Numbered from the stretch's first letter, positions 16,412-30,247 are shown. The stretch is 64,000 nt of DNA from an uncultured Atopobiaceae bacterium (GCA_934792625.1 CAKVON010000001.1:1-64000), one strand, 5' to 3'. Notes: generated from the letters alone by a model not told the origin. Numbers and translations are program-made.

Positions 16412-17248
16412 ATGAAGCTCACCAAGAAACTCGCATCCATCGCGGCGACGGGCCTCATGGCCGCCGCGCTCGTCCTGGCCGGCTGCGGCAACCAGGGCGC
16501 CCAGGCCACCTCCGCCGCGGCCGACGACTCCGCCAACATCACGACCCTGACCGTCGGCTTCGACAAGTCCTACCCGCCCTACGGCTTCATGGACCAGAAG
16601 ACCGGCGAGTACACCGGCTTCGACCTCGAACTCGCCAAGGAGGTCTGCAAGCGCAACAACTGGGAACTCGCCCTCGAGCCCATCGACTGGGACGCCAAGG
16701 ACTCCCTGCTCAACTCCGGCGAAATCACCTGCATCTGGAACGGCTTCACGCTCGAGGGCCGCGAGGACGACTACACCTTCTCCGACCCCTACATGCTCAA
16801 CGGCCAGGTCGTCGTCGTGAAGAAGGACTCCGGCATCAAGAGCCTCGCCGACCTCAAGGGCAAGGTCGTCATCACCCAGACCGACTCCGCCGCCCTCGAC
16901 CTGCTCCAGGGCGACAAGAAGGACGTCGCCGACACCTTCAAGAAGCTCGAGACCATCGGCGACTACAACACCGCCTTCATGCAGCTCGAGTCCGGCGCCG
17001 TCGACGCCGTGGCCTGCGACCTGTCCATCGCCCAGTACCAGCTCTCCGCCAAGCCCGACGCCTACACCCAGCTCGACGAGACCCTCAGCTCCGAGCACTA
17101 CGCCGTCGGCTTCAAGAAGGGCAACGACGCCCTCGCCAGGAAGGTCACCGAGACCCTCAAGGCCATGGACAAGGACGGCTTCGTCAAGGACCTTTGCGAG
17201 AAGTACGCCGACTATGGCATCTCGTACGACAACTGGACCCTCAAGTAG
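16412..17248 (+). CDS. Amino-acid ABC transporter, substrate-binding lipoprotein
   Basis: A 278-residue family 3 solute-binding protein. It has an N-terminal lipoprotein signal with lipobox LAGC (mature Cys at residue 25). The SBP_bac_3 domain follows: LTVGFDKSYPPYGFMDQKTG, then EYTGFDLELAKEV, GEITCIWNGF and LKGKVVITQTDSAALDLLQG. It captures a polar or basic amino acid outside the membrane and delivers it to the following permease and ATPase. It heads a three-gene operon preceded by the two tandem operators. The ligand, possibly cystine, glutamine or arginine, cannot be fixed. Confidence 0.92.
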   Translation: MKLTKKLASIAATGLMAAALVLAGCGNQGAQATSAAADDSANITTLTVGFDKSYPPYGFMDQKTGEYTGFDLELAKEVCKRNNWELALEPIDWDAKDSLLNSGEITCIWNGFTLEGREDDYTFSDPYMLNGQVVVVKKDSGIKSLADLKGKVVITQTDSAALDLLQGDKKDVADTFKKLETIGDYNTAFMQLESGAVDAVACDLSIAQYQLSAKPDAYTQLDETLSSEHYAVGFKKGNDALARKVTETLKAMDKDGFVKDLCEKYADYGISYDNWTLK

Positions 17249-17257
17249 GACGGCGTG

Positions 17258-17911
17258 ATGGACCTCTCGACGATGACGGGCCTGCTGCTCGGCAGCTTTG
17301 GCACCACACTCCAGATATTCCTTCTCACCCTGGTGGGCTCGATTCCGCTGGGCGTCCCGATCGCGCTCGCCCGCATGAGCAAGGTCAGGCCGCTCGCCTG
17401 GATCGCCAGGCTCTACATCTCGGTCATGCGCGGAACGCCGCTCATGCTCCAGATGTTCGCGGTCTACTTTGCCCCCTACTACGTGTTCGGGATCTCGCTC
17501 ACGCCCGACTCCAAGTGGCAGGCCTGCATCGTCGCGTTCATCATCAACTACGCCGCCTACTTCGCCGAGATCTACCGCTCGGGCATCCAGTCCATCCCCC
17601 GCGGCCAGTACGAGGCGGCCGAGGTCCTGGGCTACTCGGCCCCGCAGACCTTCTTCCGCATCGTCTTGCCCCAGGTGGTCAAGCGCATCGTCCCGGCCAT
17701 GGGCAACGAGGTCATCACGCTGGTAAAGGACACCTCGCTGGCCTTCTCGATCGGCGTCGCCGAGATGTTCTCGACCGCCAAGGCCCTCGTGGCGTCGCAG
17801 GTCAGCATGGTCCCGTTTGCCATCGCCGCGCTGTTCTACTGGACGTTCAACTTCGTCGTCGAGCTCGTGCTCGGACGTGTCGAGAAGTGCCTCGACTACT
17901 ACCACGACTAG
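17258..17911 (+). CDS. Amino-acid ABC transporter permease
   Basis: A 217-residue HisM/GlnP-type permease with five or so membrane segments. It has the EAA loop [20 protein letters not shown] that docks the ATPase, and [15 protein letters not shown] typical of polar amino-acid permeases. The ATG at 17258 is favoured over the GTG at 17255 because AGGA is spaced 8 bp upstream. It starts 9 bp after the binding-protein stop and ends 10 bp before the ATPase. Confidence 0.92.
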   Translation: MDLSTMTGLLLGSFGTTLQIFLLTLVGSIPLGVPIALARMSKVRPLAWIARLYISVMRGTPLMLQMFAVYFAPYYVFGISLTPDSKWQACIVAFIINYAAYFAEIYRSGIQSIPRGQYEAAEVLGYSAPQTFFRIVLPQVVKRIVPAMGNEVITLVKDTSLAFSIGVAEMFSTAKALVASQVSMVPFAIAALFYWTFNFVVELVLGRVEKCLDYYHD

Positions 17912-17921
17912 GGGTGGCCCC

Positions 17922-18746
17922 ATGACAAAGACGAACAACGCCCAGGACAACGGCACCGAGAAGGACCGTCGGGTCGATGCCGCGCGCGACGCGGTCGTCT
18001 CCGTCCGCGACGCCCGCAAGTCGTTCGGGCAGACCGAGGTCCTCAAGGGCATCTCGCTCGACGTCAGCCGAGGCGAGGTCGTCGCCGTGATCGGCCCGTC
18101 GGGCGGCGGCAAGTCGACCCTTCTGCGCTGCATGACCCTGCTCGAGCGCCTGGACGCGGGCTCGCTCTCCTACGGCGATGTCAAGGTCGCCCGCGACGAG
18201 GGCGGCGCGGCGTCCTACGCCGGGCACGACGAGCTTGCCAAGGCACGCCAGCGCTTTGGCCTGGTCTTCCAGAACTACAACCTCTTCCCGCACATGAGCG
18301 TCATGCGCAACGTGTGCGACGCCCCCATCGCCGTGCAGCGGCGCAGCCGCGCCGAAGTGGAGGCGCAGGCCCGCGAACTTCTCGCCAAGATGGGCCTTGG
18401 GGGGTGCGAGGGCAAGGTGCCGTGCCAGCTGTCGGGCGGCCAGCAGCAGCGTGTGAGCATCGCGCGCGCCCTGGCCATGAACCCCGAGGTGCTCTTCTTC
18501 GACGAGCCCACGAGCGCCCTCGACCCCGAGCTGACCGAGGAGGTCCTCCGCGTGATCAAGGGCCTTGCCGCCGAGCGCATGACCATGGTCGTCGTGACCC
18601 ACGAGATGTCCTTCGCGCGCGACGTCGCGAGCCGCGTCGTCTTCATGGACGGCGGCGTCATCGTCGAGCAGGGCTCCCCCGAGCAGGTAATCGACAACCC
18701 GACGCAGCCGCGAACCCGCGAGTTCCTCTCCCGTTACGCGAAGTAG
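17922..18746 (+). CDS. Amino-acid ABC transporter ATP-binding protein
   Basis: A 274-residue GlnQ/HisP-type ATPase with Walker [11 protein letters not shown]-loop [13 protein letters not shown], signature [15 protein letters not shown], Walker [15 protein letters not shown] and the switch His in [13 protein letters not shown]. It has a longer than usual charged N terminus (about 25 residues) before the ATPase core. It powers the transporter made with the two upstream genes. Confidence 0.94.
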   Translation: MTKTNNAQDNGTEKDRRVDAARDAVVSVRDARKSFGQTEVLKGISLDVSRGEVVAVIGPSGGGKSTLLRCMTLLERLDAGSLSYGDVKVARDEGGAASYAGHDELAKARQRFGLVFQNYNLFPHMSVMRNVCDAPIAVQRRSRAEVEAQARELLAKMGLGGCEGKVPCQLSGGQQQRVSIARALAMNPEVLFFDEPTSALDPELTEEVLRVIKGLAAERMTMVVVTHEMSFARDVASRVVFMDGGVIVEQGSPEQVIDNPTQPRTREFLSRYAK

Positions 18747-18830
18747 GTGCGCCCGCCGCGTCGCGCGTGCGCGAGGCGGTGCCATGGCTTAAGCTAGTGG
18801 CAACTGCGAAACACGCGTGATGGGAGCCCC

Positions 18831-19496
18831 ATGGAGGCATACAAGAGCGAGTTCATCGATTTCATGGTCGAGTCCGACGTCCTTAAGTTCGGCAGCTTCA
18901 CGCTCAAGAGCGGCCGTCAGTCGCCGTTCTTCATGAACGCCGGTGCCTACGTCACCGGCTCCCAGCTCAAGCGACTCGGCGAGTACTACGCCCAGGCCAT
19001 CCACGACAACTTCGGCGACGACTTCGACGTTCTGTTCGGGCCGGCCTACAAGGGCATCCCCCTGGCCGTCGTGACCGCCATCGCCTACCACGAGCTGTAC
19101 GGCAAGGAGATCAAGTACTGCTGCGACCGCAAGGAGCCCAAGGACCACGGCGCCGACAAGGGCAACCTGCTGGGCTACCTCCCCAAGGACGGCGACCGCG
19201 TCGTCATGGTCGAGGACGTGACCACCTCCGGCAAGTCGATCGACGAGACCTACCCCAAGGTCAAGGCGGCCGCCGACGTCGAAATCCGCGGTCTTATCGT
19301 CAGCCTCAACCGCATGGAGGTCGGCAAGGGTGGCGTGACCACCGCCCAGAGGGAGATCGAGGCCAAGTACGGCTTCCCCGTAGCCAGCATCGTCAGCATG
19401 GCCGAGGTCGTCGAGCACCTCGAGGGCTCCGTCATCACCCCCGAGCTCAAGGCCGCCATCGACGAGTATTACGAGAAGTACGGCGCCAAGGAGTAG
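18831..19496 (+). CDS. pyrE: Orotate phosphoribosyltransferase
   Basis: A 221-residue enzyme joining orotate and PRPP to give OMP in pyrimidine synthesis. It has LKFGSFTLKSGRQSPFFMN at the N terminus, the catalytic-loop region KEPKDHGADKG and the PRPP motif VVMVEDVTTSGKSI. GGGAG lies 5 bp before the ATG. It is monocistronic here, away from other pyr genes, and ends at a strong terminator. Confidence 0.95.
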   Translation: MEAYKSEFIDFMVESDVLKFGSFTLKSGRQSPFFMNAGAYVTGSQLKRLGEYYAQAIHDNFGDDFDVLFGPAYKGIPLAVVTAIAYHELYGKEIKYCCDRKEPKDHGADKGNLLGYLPKDGDRVVMVEDVTTSGKSIDETYPKVKAAADVEIRGLIVSLNRMEVGKGGVTTAQREIEAKYGFPVASIVSMAEVVEHLEGSVITPELKAAIDEYYEKYGAKE

Positions 19497-19592
19497 CGAC
19501 TCGGCGGCACTTCTCGCCCGTCAGGGGTGCCGCGGATGCCGCACGCGCGGCAAGGTGCCGCGGACGTCCAACCCAACTCCAACCAGACATGT

Positions 19593-19624
19593 AAGGGGTC
19601 GCAGGCAAGCACCTGCGACCCCTT
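19593..19624. terminator. Strong bidirectional terminator after pyrE
   Basis: GGGGTCGCAGG (19595-19605) and CCTGCGACCCC (19612-19622) form a perfect 11-bp stem with a 6-nt loop, flanked by AA and TTTT. It can act for pyrE and for the convergent flavin reductase. Confidence 0.9.
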
Positions 19625-19660
19625 TTGCATGCGCTGGTTTGCGGCACGAAATGCCTGCGC

Positions 19661-19697
19661 GCGGCAGGGCTACTTGAACGGCGGCAGGGCTACTTGA
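19661..19697 (-). repeat. 20-bp tandem duplication at the flavin reductase stop
   Basis: GCGGCAGGGCTACTTGA occurs at 19661-19677 and again at 19681-19697. Each copy carries a CAAG-TAG stop on the minus strand, so the end of the flavin reductase gene has been duplicated. The stop nearest the gene is used. Confidence 0.8.
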
Positions 19698-20256
19698 GCT
19701 TCTTGCCGTCGGAGAAGGCGGTGCCGACGCGCTCGCCGATCGTGTAGTAGCCGTTGTGGAAGGTGTCGAAACAAATCGCGTTCATCTTCTCGACGTCGGG
19801 CTTGCCGTCCTCGGCCAGGACGTCCTCGCGCGCGGTGGCGTTGACGATGCGACCGACGACGCGGAAGCCCCACTCGCACTTGTGCATCTCGAGGACCTCG
19901 CACTCCAGGGTGACGGGCCACTCCTCGATGATGGGGGCGTCGACGTGGGCGCTCTTGGTGGCGGTCAGGCCACTGCGCGCGAACTTGTCCTCCGTCTTGT
20001 TGCCCGAAACGATGCCCAGGTAGTCGGCCTCGACCACGTGCGCGGCGTCGGCAACCGAGATGGTAAAGGCGCCGCGGGCCTTGATGTTTTTCGAGGTCTT
20101 GTGGCCCTCGGTGATGTTGAGGGCGACCTTGTCGGAGTCGCAGATGCCGCCCCAGGCCATGTTCATGACGTCGACCTCGTCGTTGTCGCCGTAGGTGGCG
20201 ATCATCAGGACGGGCATCGGGAACAGGTAGTTCTTGGGTCCGAAGTCCTTGCGCAT
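19690..20256 (-). CDS. Flavin reductase-like FMN-binding protein
   Basis: A 188-residue protein of the flavin reductase-like (split beta-barrel, FMN-binding) family. It has PMPVLMIATYGDNDEVDVMN at the N terminus, the mid-domain TEGHKTSKNIKARGAFTISV, and FRVVGRIVNATAREDV. Such proteins reduce free flavin or serve as NAD(P)H-dependent FMN oxidoreductases. In anaerobes most are of unknown partner. The ATG follows GAGGGGAG. It is a single gene between pyrE and a divergently unrelated methyltransferase-fold gene. Confidence 0.85.
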   Translation of the reverse strand: MRKDFGPKNYLFPMPVLMIATYGDNDEVDVMNMAWGGICDSDKVALNITEGHKTSKNIKARGAFTISVADAAHVVEADYLGIVSGNKTEDKFARSGLTATKSAHVDAPIIEEWPVTLECEVLEMHKCEWGFRVVGRIVNATAREDVLAEDGKPDVEKMNAICFDTFHNGYYTIGERVGTAFSDGKKLK

Positions 20257-20354
20257 GGAAACTCCCCTCTCGTGCGCGGCGCATGCGTCCGCGCGGCTTG
20301 CGGTCGGGTTCTTTGTACCCCACGCAAGCAGCCGCTACTCGCCCACCGGCGCGC

Positions 20355-21206
20355 CTATTCGCCCGTCGCGACCTGCGCGATGGCGCCGGGGACGTCAAAC
20401 CCGCGATCGCTTGCCACGACGACGTAGTTGTCGTCGTCCGAGAAGGACTCGTCAGTACAGGGCACGACCCACGCGCGGGCAAAGTGCGAGGCCATGCGAT
20501 CGGCGAGCTCGAGCGCGGCCGAGGGGTCCCCCTCGGGGCAAACCACGTTGCCGAGAAGGACGCCGCCCGTCGCAAGGCAGTCGCGAGCCGCGGCGATGGC
20601 GTCGTCACCCGAGAGCCCCGCGGCGGGGGCACCCGCCTCGAAGGCGTCCATGATGATGGTGTCATAGCACTTCGCGGCAGGAACGGATCGCAGGTAGTCG
20701 AGGGCGTCGGCGGTAACGATGCGCAGGCGGTGCGTGCGGGCGGTGTCGAACTCGGACTCGAGGTCGGCCAGGTAGAAGTGCCGACGGGCAAAGTCGGTGA
20801 CCGCGGGATCGAGCTCGACCACGTCGAGCATGGCCGCGGGCATCGTGGCGACGGCATGCTTGGGGTAGGCGTACCCACCCCCGCCCAGCACGAGCAGGCG
20901 TGCGGGACACTCGGCCAGACCTGCGGCACGGACTACGCGGTCGAAGGCGCGGTAGTACTCGAGCGGCAGGTCATAGCGACGCTTGCCCAGGTAGGTCGCG
21001 CTCTGCACCGAGCGACCAACGAACAGCAGGCGTACGGGAGTGTCCTGCTCGTCGGGAAGGGTGACCGCCGCGAGGCGCCCGAACATGCCACGGGGCCCCA
21101 GGCGTGGATCGAGCCTACGCCAAAGCGCGCACGCGGCAAACGTGGCAACGGCCGCCGTGGCAGCTGACAGCGCGGCAAGCGCGGCGGTGATGTTCGACTT
21201 GCGCAT
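20355..21206 (-). CDS. Spermidine synthase-like SAM-fold protein with N-terminal membrane anchor
   Basis: A 283-residue protein with one N-terminal hydrophobic segment (about residues 8-30) and a spermidine-synthase-like Rossmann domain: LLVLGGGGYAYPKHAV, MLDVVELDPAVTDFARRHF and YDTIIMDAF. The spacing matches polyamine aminopropyltransferase relatives, but the aminopropyl-acceptor residues cannot be confirmed and no polyamine genes are adjacent. It may be a membrane-attached methyltransferase of unknown substrate. AAGGAGC precedes the ATG. Confidence 0.75.
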   Translation of the reverse strand: MRKSNITAALAALSAATAAVATFAACALWRRLDPRLGPRGMFGRLAAVTLPDEQDTPVRLLFVGRSVQSATYLGKRRYDLPLEYYRAFDRVVRAAGLAECPARLLVLGGGGYAYPKHAVATMPAAMLDVVELDPAVTDFARRHFYLADLESEFDTARTHRLRIVTADALDYLRSVPAAKCYDTIIMDAFEAGAPAAGLSGDDAIAAARDCLATGGVLLGNVVCPEGDPSAALELADRMASHFARAWVVPCTDESFSDDDNYVVVASDRGFDVPGAIAQVATGE

Positions 21207-21434
21207 GGGGCTCCTTTGTGGGCTCGGGCAGTTGGGCTACTCGGGTTGGGGTGGTTGAGCTGGGGTTGGTTGGCAATCGGGCGGACACTCGCTCGGAGTT
21301 GCGAGGCGAGGCCCTTCTCGGCAGGATACGCCGAGAAGAGCGTGGGATGCCGCAGACGGCCTGGAGGGGAACCCACATCCCAGAAACAGAGTCCTCCAAC
21401 CATGGGACGCCACGCAAGCAACCAACAGACGGGC
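21207..21434. other. Intergenic region with an inverted pair of the dispersed motif
   Basis: No gene is supported. The left part is G/T-rich with TTGGG-type repeats and the centre holds the inverted motif pair at 21314-21338. The remainder up to the small gene at 21435 shows no clear promoter. Confidence 0.5.
21314..21338. repeat. Inverted pair of dispersed motif (hairpin)
   Basis: CTTCTCGGC (21314-21322) faces GCCGAGAAG (21330-21338) across 7 bp, forming a 9-bp stem. It is the only place in the window where two copies form a head-to-head hairpin. The pairing could act as a terminator for the small gene to its right. Confidence 0.7.
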
Positions 21435-21668
21435 CTACACCCAGGTCAGACCCGTCTCGTCGTCGCGGCGGTCGGACTTCTCGCGATTCTCGCGCTCGCG
21501 CTCCTGGCGGGCCTTGCGAAGCTCCTGGTCACGCTCGCGAGCCCAATCGCCCAGCTCGTCGAGCCAGGTGTCCTCGGTCCGCGACATCGGCTCGAAGGGC
21601 TTGTCGGCGCCATCGACGACCCAGGTGAGCGGCATGCCAGCCACCGGGCCACCAACCTTGTCACTCAT
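21435..21668 (-). CDS. Small charged hypothetical protein
   Basis: A 77-residue protein starting MSDKVGGPVAGMPLTWVVDG. The second half is very rich in Arg, Glu and Asp (WARERDQELRKARQERE) and is likely a single charged helix. The start at 21668 is chosen because GGGAGG lies 8 bp upstream; the ATG two codons earlier is too close. It lies 68 bp after gltD on the same strand and may be the last gene of the glutamate synthase operon. I do not recognise the family. Confidence 0.55.
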   Translation of the reverse strand: MSDKVGGPVAGMPLTWVVDGADKPFEPMSRTEDTWLDELGDWARERDQELRKARQERERENREKSDRRDDETGLTWV

Positions 21669-21736
21669 CTGCATCGCCTCCCGAATCGAGCCCCGACGCC
21701 TCGCGCCAGGGGCGGCTGCGGCGCCCTCCCAAGGCG

Positions 21737-23278
21737 TCAGCGCTCGTGCGCGGCCAGCGCCTCGGCGACCTCTGCCGCGCAGGCAAGGCCGTCCGCGATC
21801 GCGTTGACCACGAGCGAGGAACCCGTGCGCGCGTCGCCGGTCGCAAAGACCGCTCGCGCACCGGCGACCGACGCAGGGACGCCGGCACCAACGGCACCGT
21901 CGCCCGCGGCACCACCATCGACGGAAGCGGCGGCGGGGGCCACGCGGTGACCCGCCACGACCACGGGGCGGACGCCATCGCGAACCTGGGCGACCTCGCA
22001 ACCAAGCGCCTGGTAGACGGCGGCATCCGGGCCGGTGAAGCCCATCGCCAGCAGCACCAGCTGCGCCGGGACCTCCTCGTCAGAGCCCTCGATGCGCTCG
22101 GGCTTGCCCTGACTCCAGTCCAGCCTCACCACGTGCAGGCCACGGACCGAACCGTCCCTGTCGAGAAGTACCTCGAGCGTGTCGACGCCCCACTCGCGCG
22201 GGTCCGCGCCAAAGACGGCAGCGGCCTCGCGCTGGCCGTAGTCGGTCTTCTTGACGACCGGCCACTCCGGCCAGGGGTTGGTTTCCGCACGGCCCTCGGG
22301 GGCGCAGGGCATGAACTCGAACTGGCGGACGGAACGCGCGCCCTGGCGAAGGGCGGTCGCCACGCAGTCGGTGCCGGTGTCGCCGCCGCCGATGACGACG
22401 ACGTCCAGGTCACGGGCGTCAATTACGGGGGCGTCACCGGAAAGGACGGACTTGGTCGACGACGTCAGGTAGTCGACGGCCAGCTCGACGCCACGGGCGT
22501 CGGCGCCGGGCACGCGCAGCCTGCGGGCCGCTCCCGCGCCTGCCGCGACGACGACGGCGTCGTAGTCGGCCCTAAGGAAGCGCACGACCTTGGGGTCGGA
22601 GGCGTCGACGCCGCAGCGCAGCTCGATGCCGCTCTCGCGCATGAGCGCCAGACGACGCTCGACGACGTCCTTGGGCAGCTTCATGTTGGGGATGCCGTAC
22701 ATCATCAGGCCGCCGCACCTGTCGGAGCGCTCGAGCAAGGTCACCTGCAGGCCGCGGCGCGTGAGCTCCCAGGCGCAGGCGAGGCCGGCCGGACCGGACC
22801 CCACCACGGCCACGCGCGGCGCGCCCGACGGGGCATGCGGCAGGGGCTCCACGCACCCGGACGCCCAGGCATGGTCCGAGATCGCACGCTCGTCGTCGCG
22901 GATGGAGGTCGGCTCCTCATGCAGTCCCAGGTTGCAGGCGGCCTCGCACAGGGCGGGGCACACGCGGCCCGTGAACTCCGGGAACGGGTTGGTCAGGCTC
23001 AGGCGCTGGACGGCATCGTCCCACAGGCCGCGCCACACCAGGTCGTTCCACTCCGGAATGAGGTTGTGCAGCGGGCAGCCCGAGGTACGGGCGGGGCCGA
23101 AGGCGATGCCCGCCTGGCAGTAGGCCACGCCGCACATCATACAACGCGACGCCTGGCGACGCTGCTCGCCCTCGGGAAGCGGGACCGCGAACTCGTCGAA
23201 GTCACGCACGGTCTTCTCGCAAGGTCGCTCGGCATGGGTCTTGCGTCCGAGCTCGAGGAAGGCTCCGGGCTTTCCCAT
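21737..23278 (-). CDS. gltD: Glutamate synthase small subunit
   Basis: A 513-residue NAD(P)H-dependent subunit that passes electrons to GltB for making two glutamates from glutamine and 2-oxoglutarate. The N-terminal iron-sulfur region has CMMCGVAYCQAG, SGCPLHNLIPEW and CPALCEAACNLG. Two dinucleotide folds follow: VAVVGSGPAGLACAWELTRR for FAD and VVVIGGGDTGTDCVATALR for NAD(P)H. The C-terminal part carries an Ala/Gly/Val-rich insertion at about 445-475. The ATG lies 2 nt after the gltB stop, so the two are translationally coupled. Confidence 0.95.
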   Translation of the reverse strand: MGKPGAFLELGRKTHAERPCEKTVRDFDEFAVPLPEGEQRRQASRCMMCGVAYCQAGIAFGPARTSGCPLHNLIPEWNDLVWRGLWDDAVQRLSLTNPFPEFTGRVCPALCEAACNLGLHEEPTSIRDDERAISDHAWASGCVEPLPHAPSGAPRVAVVGSGPAGLACAWELTRRGLQVTLLERSDRCGGLMMYGIPNMKLPKDVVERRLALMRESGIELRCGVDASDPKVVRFLRADYDAVVVAAGAGAARRLRVPGADARGVELAVDYLTSSTKSVLSGDAPVIDARDLDVVVIGGGDTGTDCVATALRQGARSVRQFEFMPCAPEGRAETNPWPEWPVVKKTDYGQREAAAVFGADPREWGVDTLEVLLDRDGSVRGLHVVRLDWSQGKPERIEGSDEEVPAQLVLLAMGFTGPDAAVYQALGCEVAQVRDGVRPVVVAGHRVAPAAASVDGGAAGDGAVGAGVPASVAGARAVFATGDARTGSSLVVNAIADGLACAAEVAEALAAHER

Positions 23279-23280
23279 CT

Positions 23281-27942
<4,662 letters not shown>

Positions 27943-28297
27943 TGTCGTGGTACCTCTCCGATAGACATGGTTGGACCAATTGGGTCGCTTTTGGTCTTGC
28001 ACAGTCTATGGGGAGGGGTCGCGCCGCACAGCCACGCGAAACGCGCCGTTTTCGTCCGCGAAACGTTAACACTTGTGTACGGAACAAACCCCAGGTAGAG
28101 AAGGGCGTCGATGGGCCCGCGAACGGTGGTGGCGCGTTGCGCGCAGGTTACGTGGCGCCCGCGCGTAACTTTTCTGACGGTGCGCCGCAGATCGTGCTTC
28201 ACGGAACCATTTGGCGCGCAGGCGGCGGCACGTTTTTGGAAAACGTGCCGAATGTGGTGCGGCAGACGCGGGCAACGGGCGCCCGCGCGTAATTTTT
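27943..28297. other. Region between gltB and nth
   Basis: This 355-bp stretch contains no supported gene. It holds the gltB leader with a small AT-rich patch near 27975-28005, the 11-bp dyad at 28226-28250 and one copy of a 22-bp direct repeat at 28154-28175, whose second copy overlaps the nth stop. The GTTACG/CGTAAC half sites around 28147-28169 add a further 6-bp dyad. Confidence 0.5.
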
Positions 28298-28299
28298 CT
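28154..28299. repeat. 22-bp direct repeat pair
   Basis: GGCGCCCGCGCGTAACTTTTCT at 28154-28175 recurs at 28278-28299 with a single C-to-T change. The distance is 124 bp. The right copy spans the stop codon of nth (complement of CTA at 28298-28300). Confidence 0.8.
28226..28250. promoter_or_regulatory. Perfect 11-bp inverted repeat
   Basis: CGGCACGTTTT (28226-28236) and AAAACGTGCCG (28240-28250) enclose a 3-nt loop. It could be the nth terminator, whose T run would be inside the stem, or an operator. The placement between the two direct repeats is notable. Confidence 0.6.
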
Positions 28300-28960
28300 A
28301 GCAGCGCCCGGCCGACGGACAGATGTCGCCCATGGGACACGTGTCGCAGTGCGGCGAGCGCGCGGGGCACACCTCGCGACCGAAGCGGATCCACTGGTGG
28401 TTGACGGGCCCCCACAGCTCGCGGGGAATCACCTTGAGCAGGTCCTGCTCGGTCTTGAGCGGCTCGGATTCGTGGGTCTTGGGGCTCAGGCGCAACCTGT
28501 GCGCGATGCGGTTGACGTGCGTGTCCACCGCGATGCCCTCGACCACGCCGAAGCCGACGTTCATGACGATGTTGGCGGTCTTGCGACCCACGCCGGGCAG
28601 GCGCGTGAGCTCCTTCATGTCGCACGGCACCTCGCCTGCGTAGTCGGCCACGATCATCTGCGCGGCCTCCACGGCGTGGCGCGCCTTGCTCTTGTAGAAG
28701 CCCAGGCTGCGGATGACGTCGGCAACCTCGTCGGGCGTGGCCTGCGCCATCGCCTGCGGCGTGGGCCAGCGGCGGAACAGCTCGGGCGTGACCTTGTTGA
28801 CCTGCGCGTCGGTCGTCTGCGCGGACAGCATGACGGCGATCGTCAGGCGGAAGGGACTCTCGTGGTCCAGGAAGCACTCCACAGGCCCGTACATCTGCTC
28901 CAGCCTGCGGCAGAACTCGACGGCGCGCTCGCGCTTGGATCGCATGCTCTCGCTAGGCAT
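28298..28960 (-). CDS. nth: Endonuclease III
   Basis: A 220-residue base-excision DNA glycosylase/AP lyase for oxidised pyrimidines. The helix-hairpin-helix is LPGVGRKTANIV with the catalytic Lys in it, and the catalytic Asp is in GIAVDTHVNR. The 4Fe-4S ligands follow the classical C-x6-C-x2-C-x5-C spacing in CPARSPHCDTCPMGDIC. The ATG at 28960 has GGGGG about 6 bp upstream; the ATG at 28966 is too close to it. The start overlaps the end of the GNAT gene by 8 bp. Confidence 0.95.
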   Translation of the reverse strand: MPSESMRSKRERAVEFCRRLEQMYGPVECFLDHESPFRLTIAVMLSAQTTDAQVNKVTPELFRRWPTPQAMAQATPDEVADVIRSLGFYKSKARHAVEAAQMIVADYAGEVPCDMKELTRLPGVGRKTANIVMNVGFGVVEGIAVDTHVNRIAHRLRLSPKTHESEPLKTEQDLLKVIPRELWGPVNHQWIRFGREVCPARSPHCDTCPMGDICPSAGRC

Positions 28961-30140
28961 CGGCATCCCCCTTCGGGTTGGCAGGGTCGTTCGGGCGGTC
29001 GGGGTCGTTCGGGTCCAGCCACAGCTCGAAGGGGTTGGTCCACCCCGTGAGCGGCAGGCCCTCGTACGGCAGCCAGGTCGGCTCCAGCAGGTCGAACCCA
29101 CACCTACGATACAGCTCGTTGGCGGCAACGTTCTCGGGCGAGGTGTTAAGGCGGATCACCCTTGCGCCGACGGACTTCGCCTCGCAGACCAAGCCATAGA
29201 GAAGTTCTCGTGCGGCACCCGTGCCTCGCGCCGCCGGGTCGGTGGCCAGAAGGTGCGGGACAAGCACGTCCTGCCGCGGGAGCTCCGTCCAGCTGGGTGT
29301 GGCGTCGTCGAAGCCATAACCCATGTCGTGGTCGACGAACATCACGCCCAGGGGCTTTGCGCCAGGCCGCAGGCGCAAGCGCACGGCACCTTGCTCGAGG
29401 TCCTTCTCGGTATCCCGCTCGACGTCGGCCTCGCGATAGCAGGCGCGACCCAGGCCGCGGGACAGGCGGTCGGCAACGTCATGTGGCAACGGCCAGCAGC
29501 CATGTTTCCAGCCGCTGGTGTCGCCACTGGCAACAGGATGCGACGCGTCGCGGGGCGCGACGGCCACACGGGCGGCCTGCGCAGCCTCCTCGGCGTCTAA
29601 CATGTGGTTGTACAGGGCTTGTACCTGCGGCTCGTTCTCGGGACCGACGGGCACGACAATGAGGCCGTCCACGTGGGAGATTCCCGTGGGAACAGGCAGC
29701 GGCATGGATGCGCACGGGTGGTCGGCGGCATCGTAAACCCTGCCGACGCGCCCGGGGGCGTCGCGGAGCATGCAGGCGACCGCGGCATCGCCTTTGGTGC
29801 GGATGCCCATGAGGTCGGCGCGGGTGACGCCCATGCGGCTCAGGGCCTCGAACGCCCAGCAGGCGAGCTGGTCGGGAGTGGGCGGGGTGGCTGGGGTGGC
29901 GGGCGCCTCGGCTGCGTCATGCTTGCAGCAGATTGCCAGCTCAATGACCTGGCGGGCCACGGACCAGGGCTCGACCAGGTCCGACGGCGCGGCACCATCG
30001 GCAAGGACCATCACCAGCGGGAGCCTATCGCGGTCAATGCGGTAAGGGCCAGGGCGATCGGGCTTCGGGCCTCGCACGTTCGTCTCGACACGAACGCCTG
30101 GGGCTATGTCCACCGCGACCGAAGACAAATGCTGCGTCAT
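28953..30140 (-). CDS. GNAT-family N-acetyltransferase with uncharacterised N-terminal region
   Basis: A 395-residue protein. The C-terminal part (about 225-375) is a GNAT acetyltransferase with the acetyl-CoA loop LATDPAARGTGAARELL and SPENVAANELYRRCGF. The first about 200 residues are not recognised; they include ICCKHDAAEAP and a Pro/Thr-rich linker. The ATG at 30140 is preferred for its GGGAG site over a GTG ten codons upstream. Its end overlaps nth, so the pair is coupled. The acetyl acceptor is unknown. Confidence 0.75.
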   Translation of the reverse strand: MTQHLSSVAVDIAPGVRVETNVRGPKPDRPGPYRIDRDRLPLVMVLADGAAPSDLVEPWSVARQVIELAICCKHDAAEAPATPATPPTPDQLACWAFEALSRMGVTRADLMGIRTKGDAAVACMLRDAPGRVGRVYDAADHPCASMPLPVPTGISHVDGLIVVPVGPENEPQVQALYNHMLDAEEAAQAARVAVAPRDASHPVASGDTSGWKHGCWPLPHDVADRLSRGLGRACYREADVERDTEKDLEQGAVRLRLRPGAKPLGVMFVDHDMGYGFDDATPSWTELPRQDVLVPHLLATDPAARGTGAARELLYGLVCEAKSVGARVIRLNTSPENVAANELYRRCGFDLLEPTWLPYEGLPLTGWTNPFELWLDPNDPDRPNDPANPKGDADA

Positions 30141-30247
30141 GCCAATCACTCCCGTGTGCCGCACGGTCACACCCGGCGCAAGCCGACGCAGCCGCTACCC
30201 AAAACGATGTCGCCAATTATCGCCCAAACGAGTGGATATGTGCCGCA

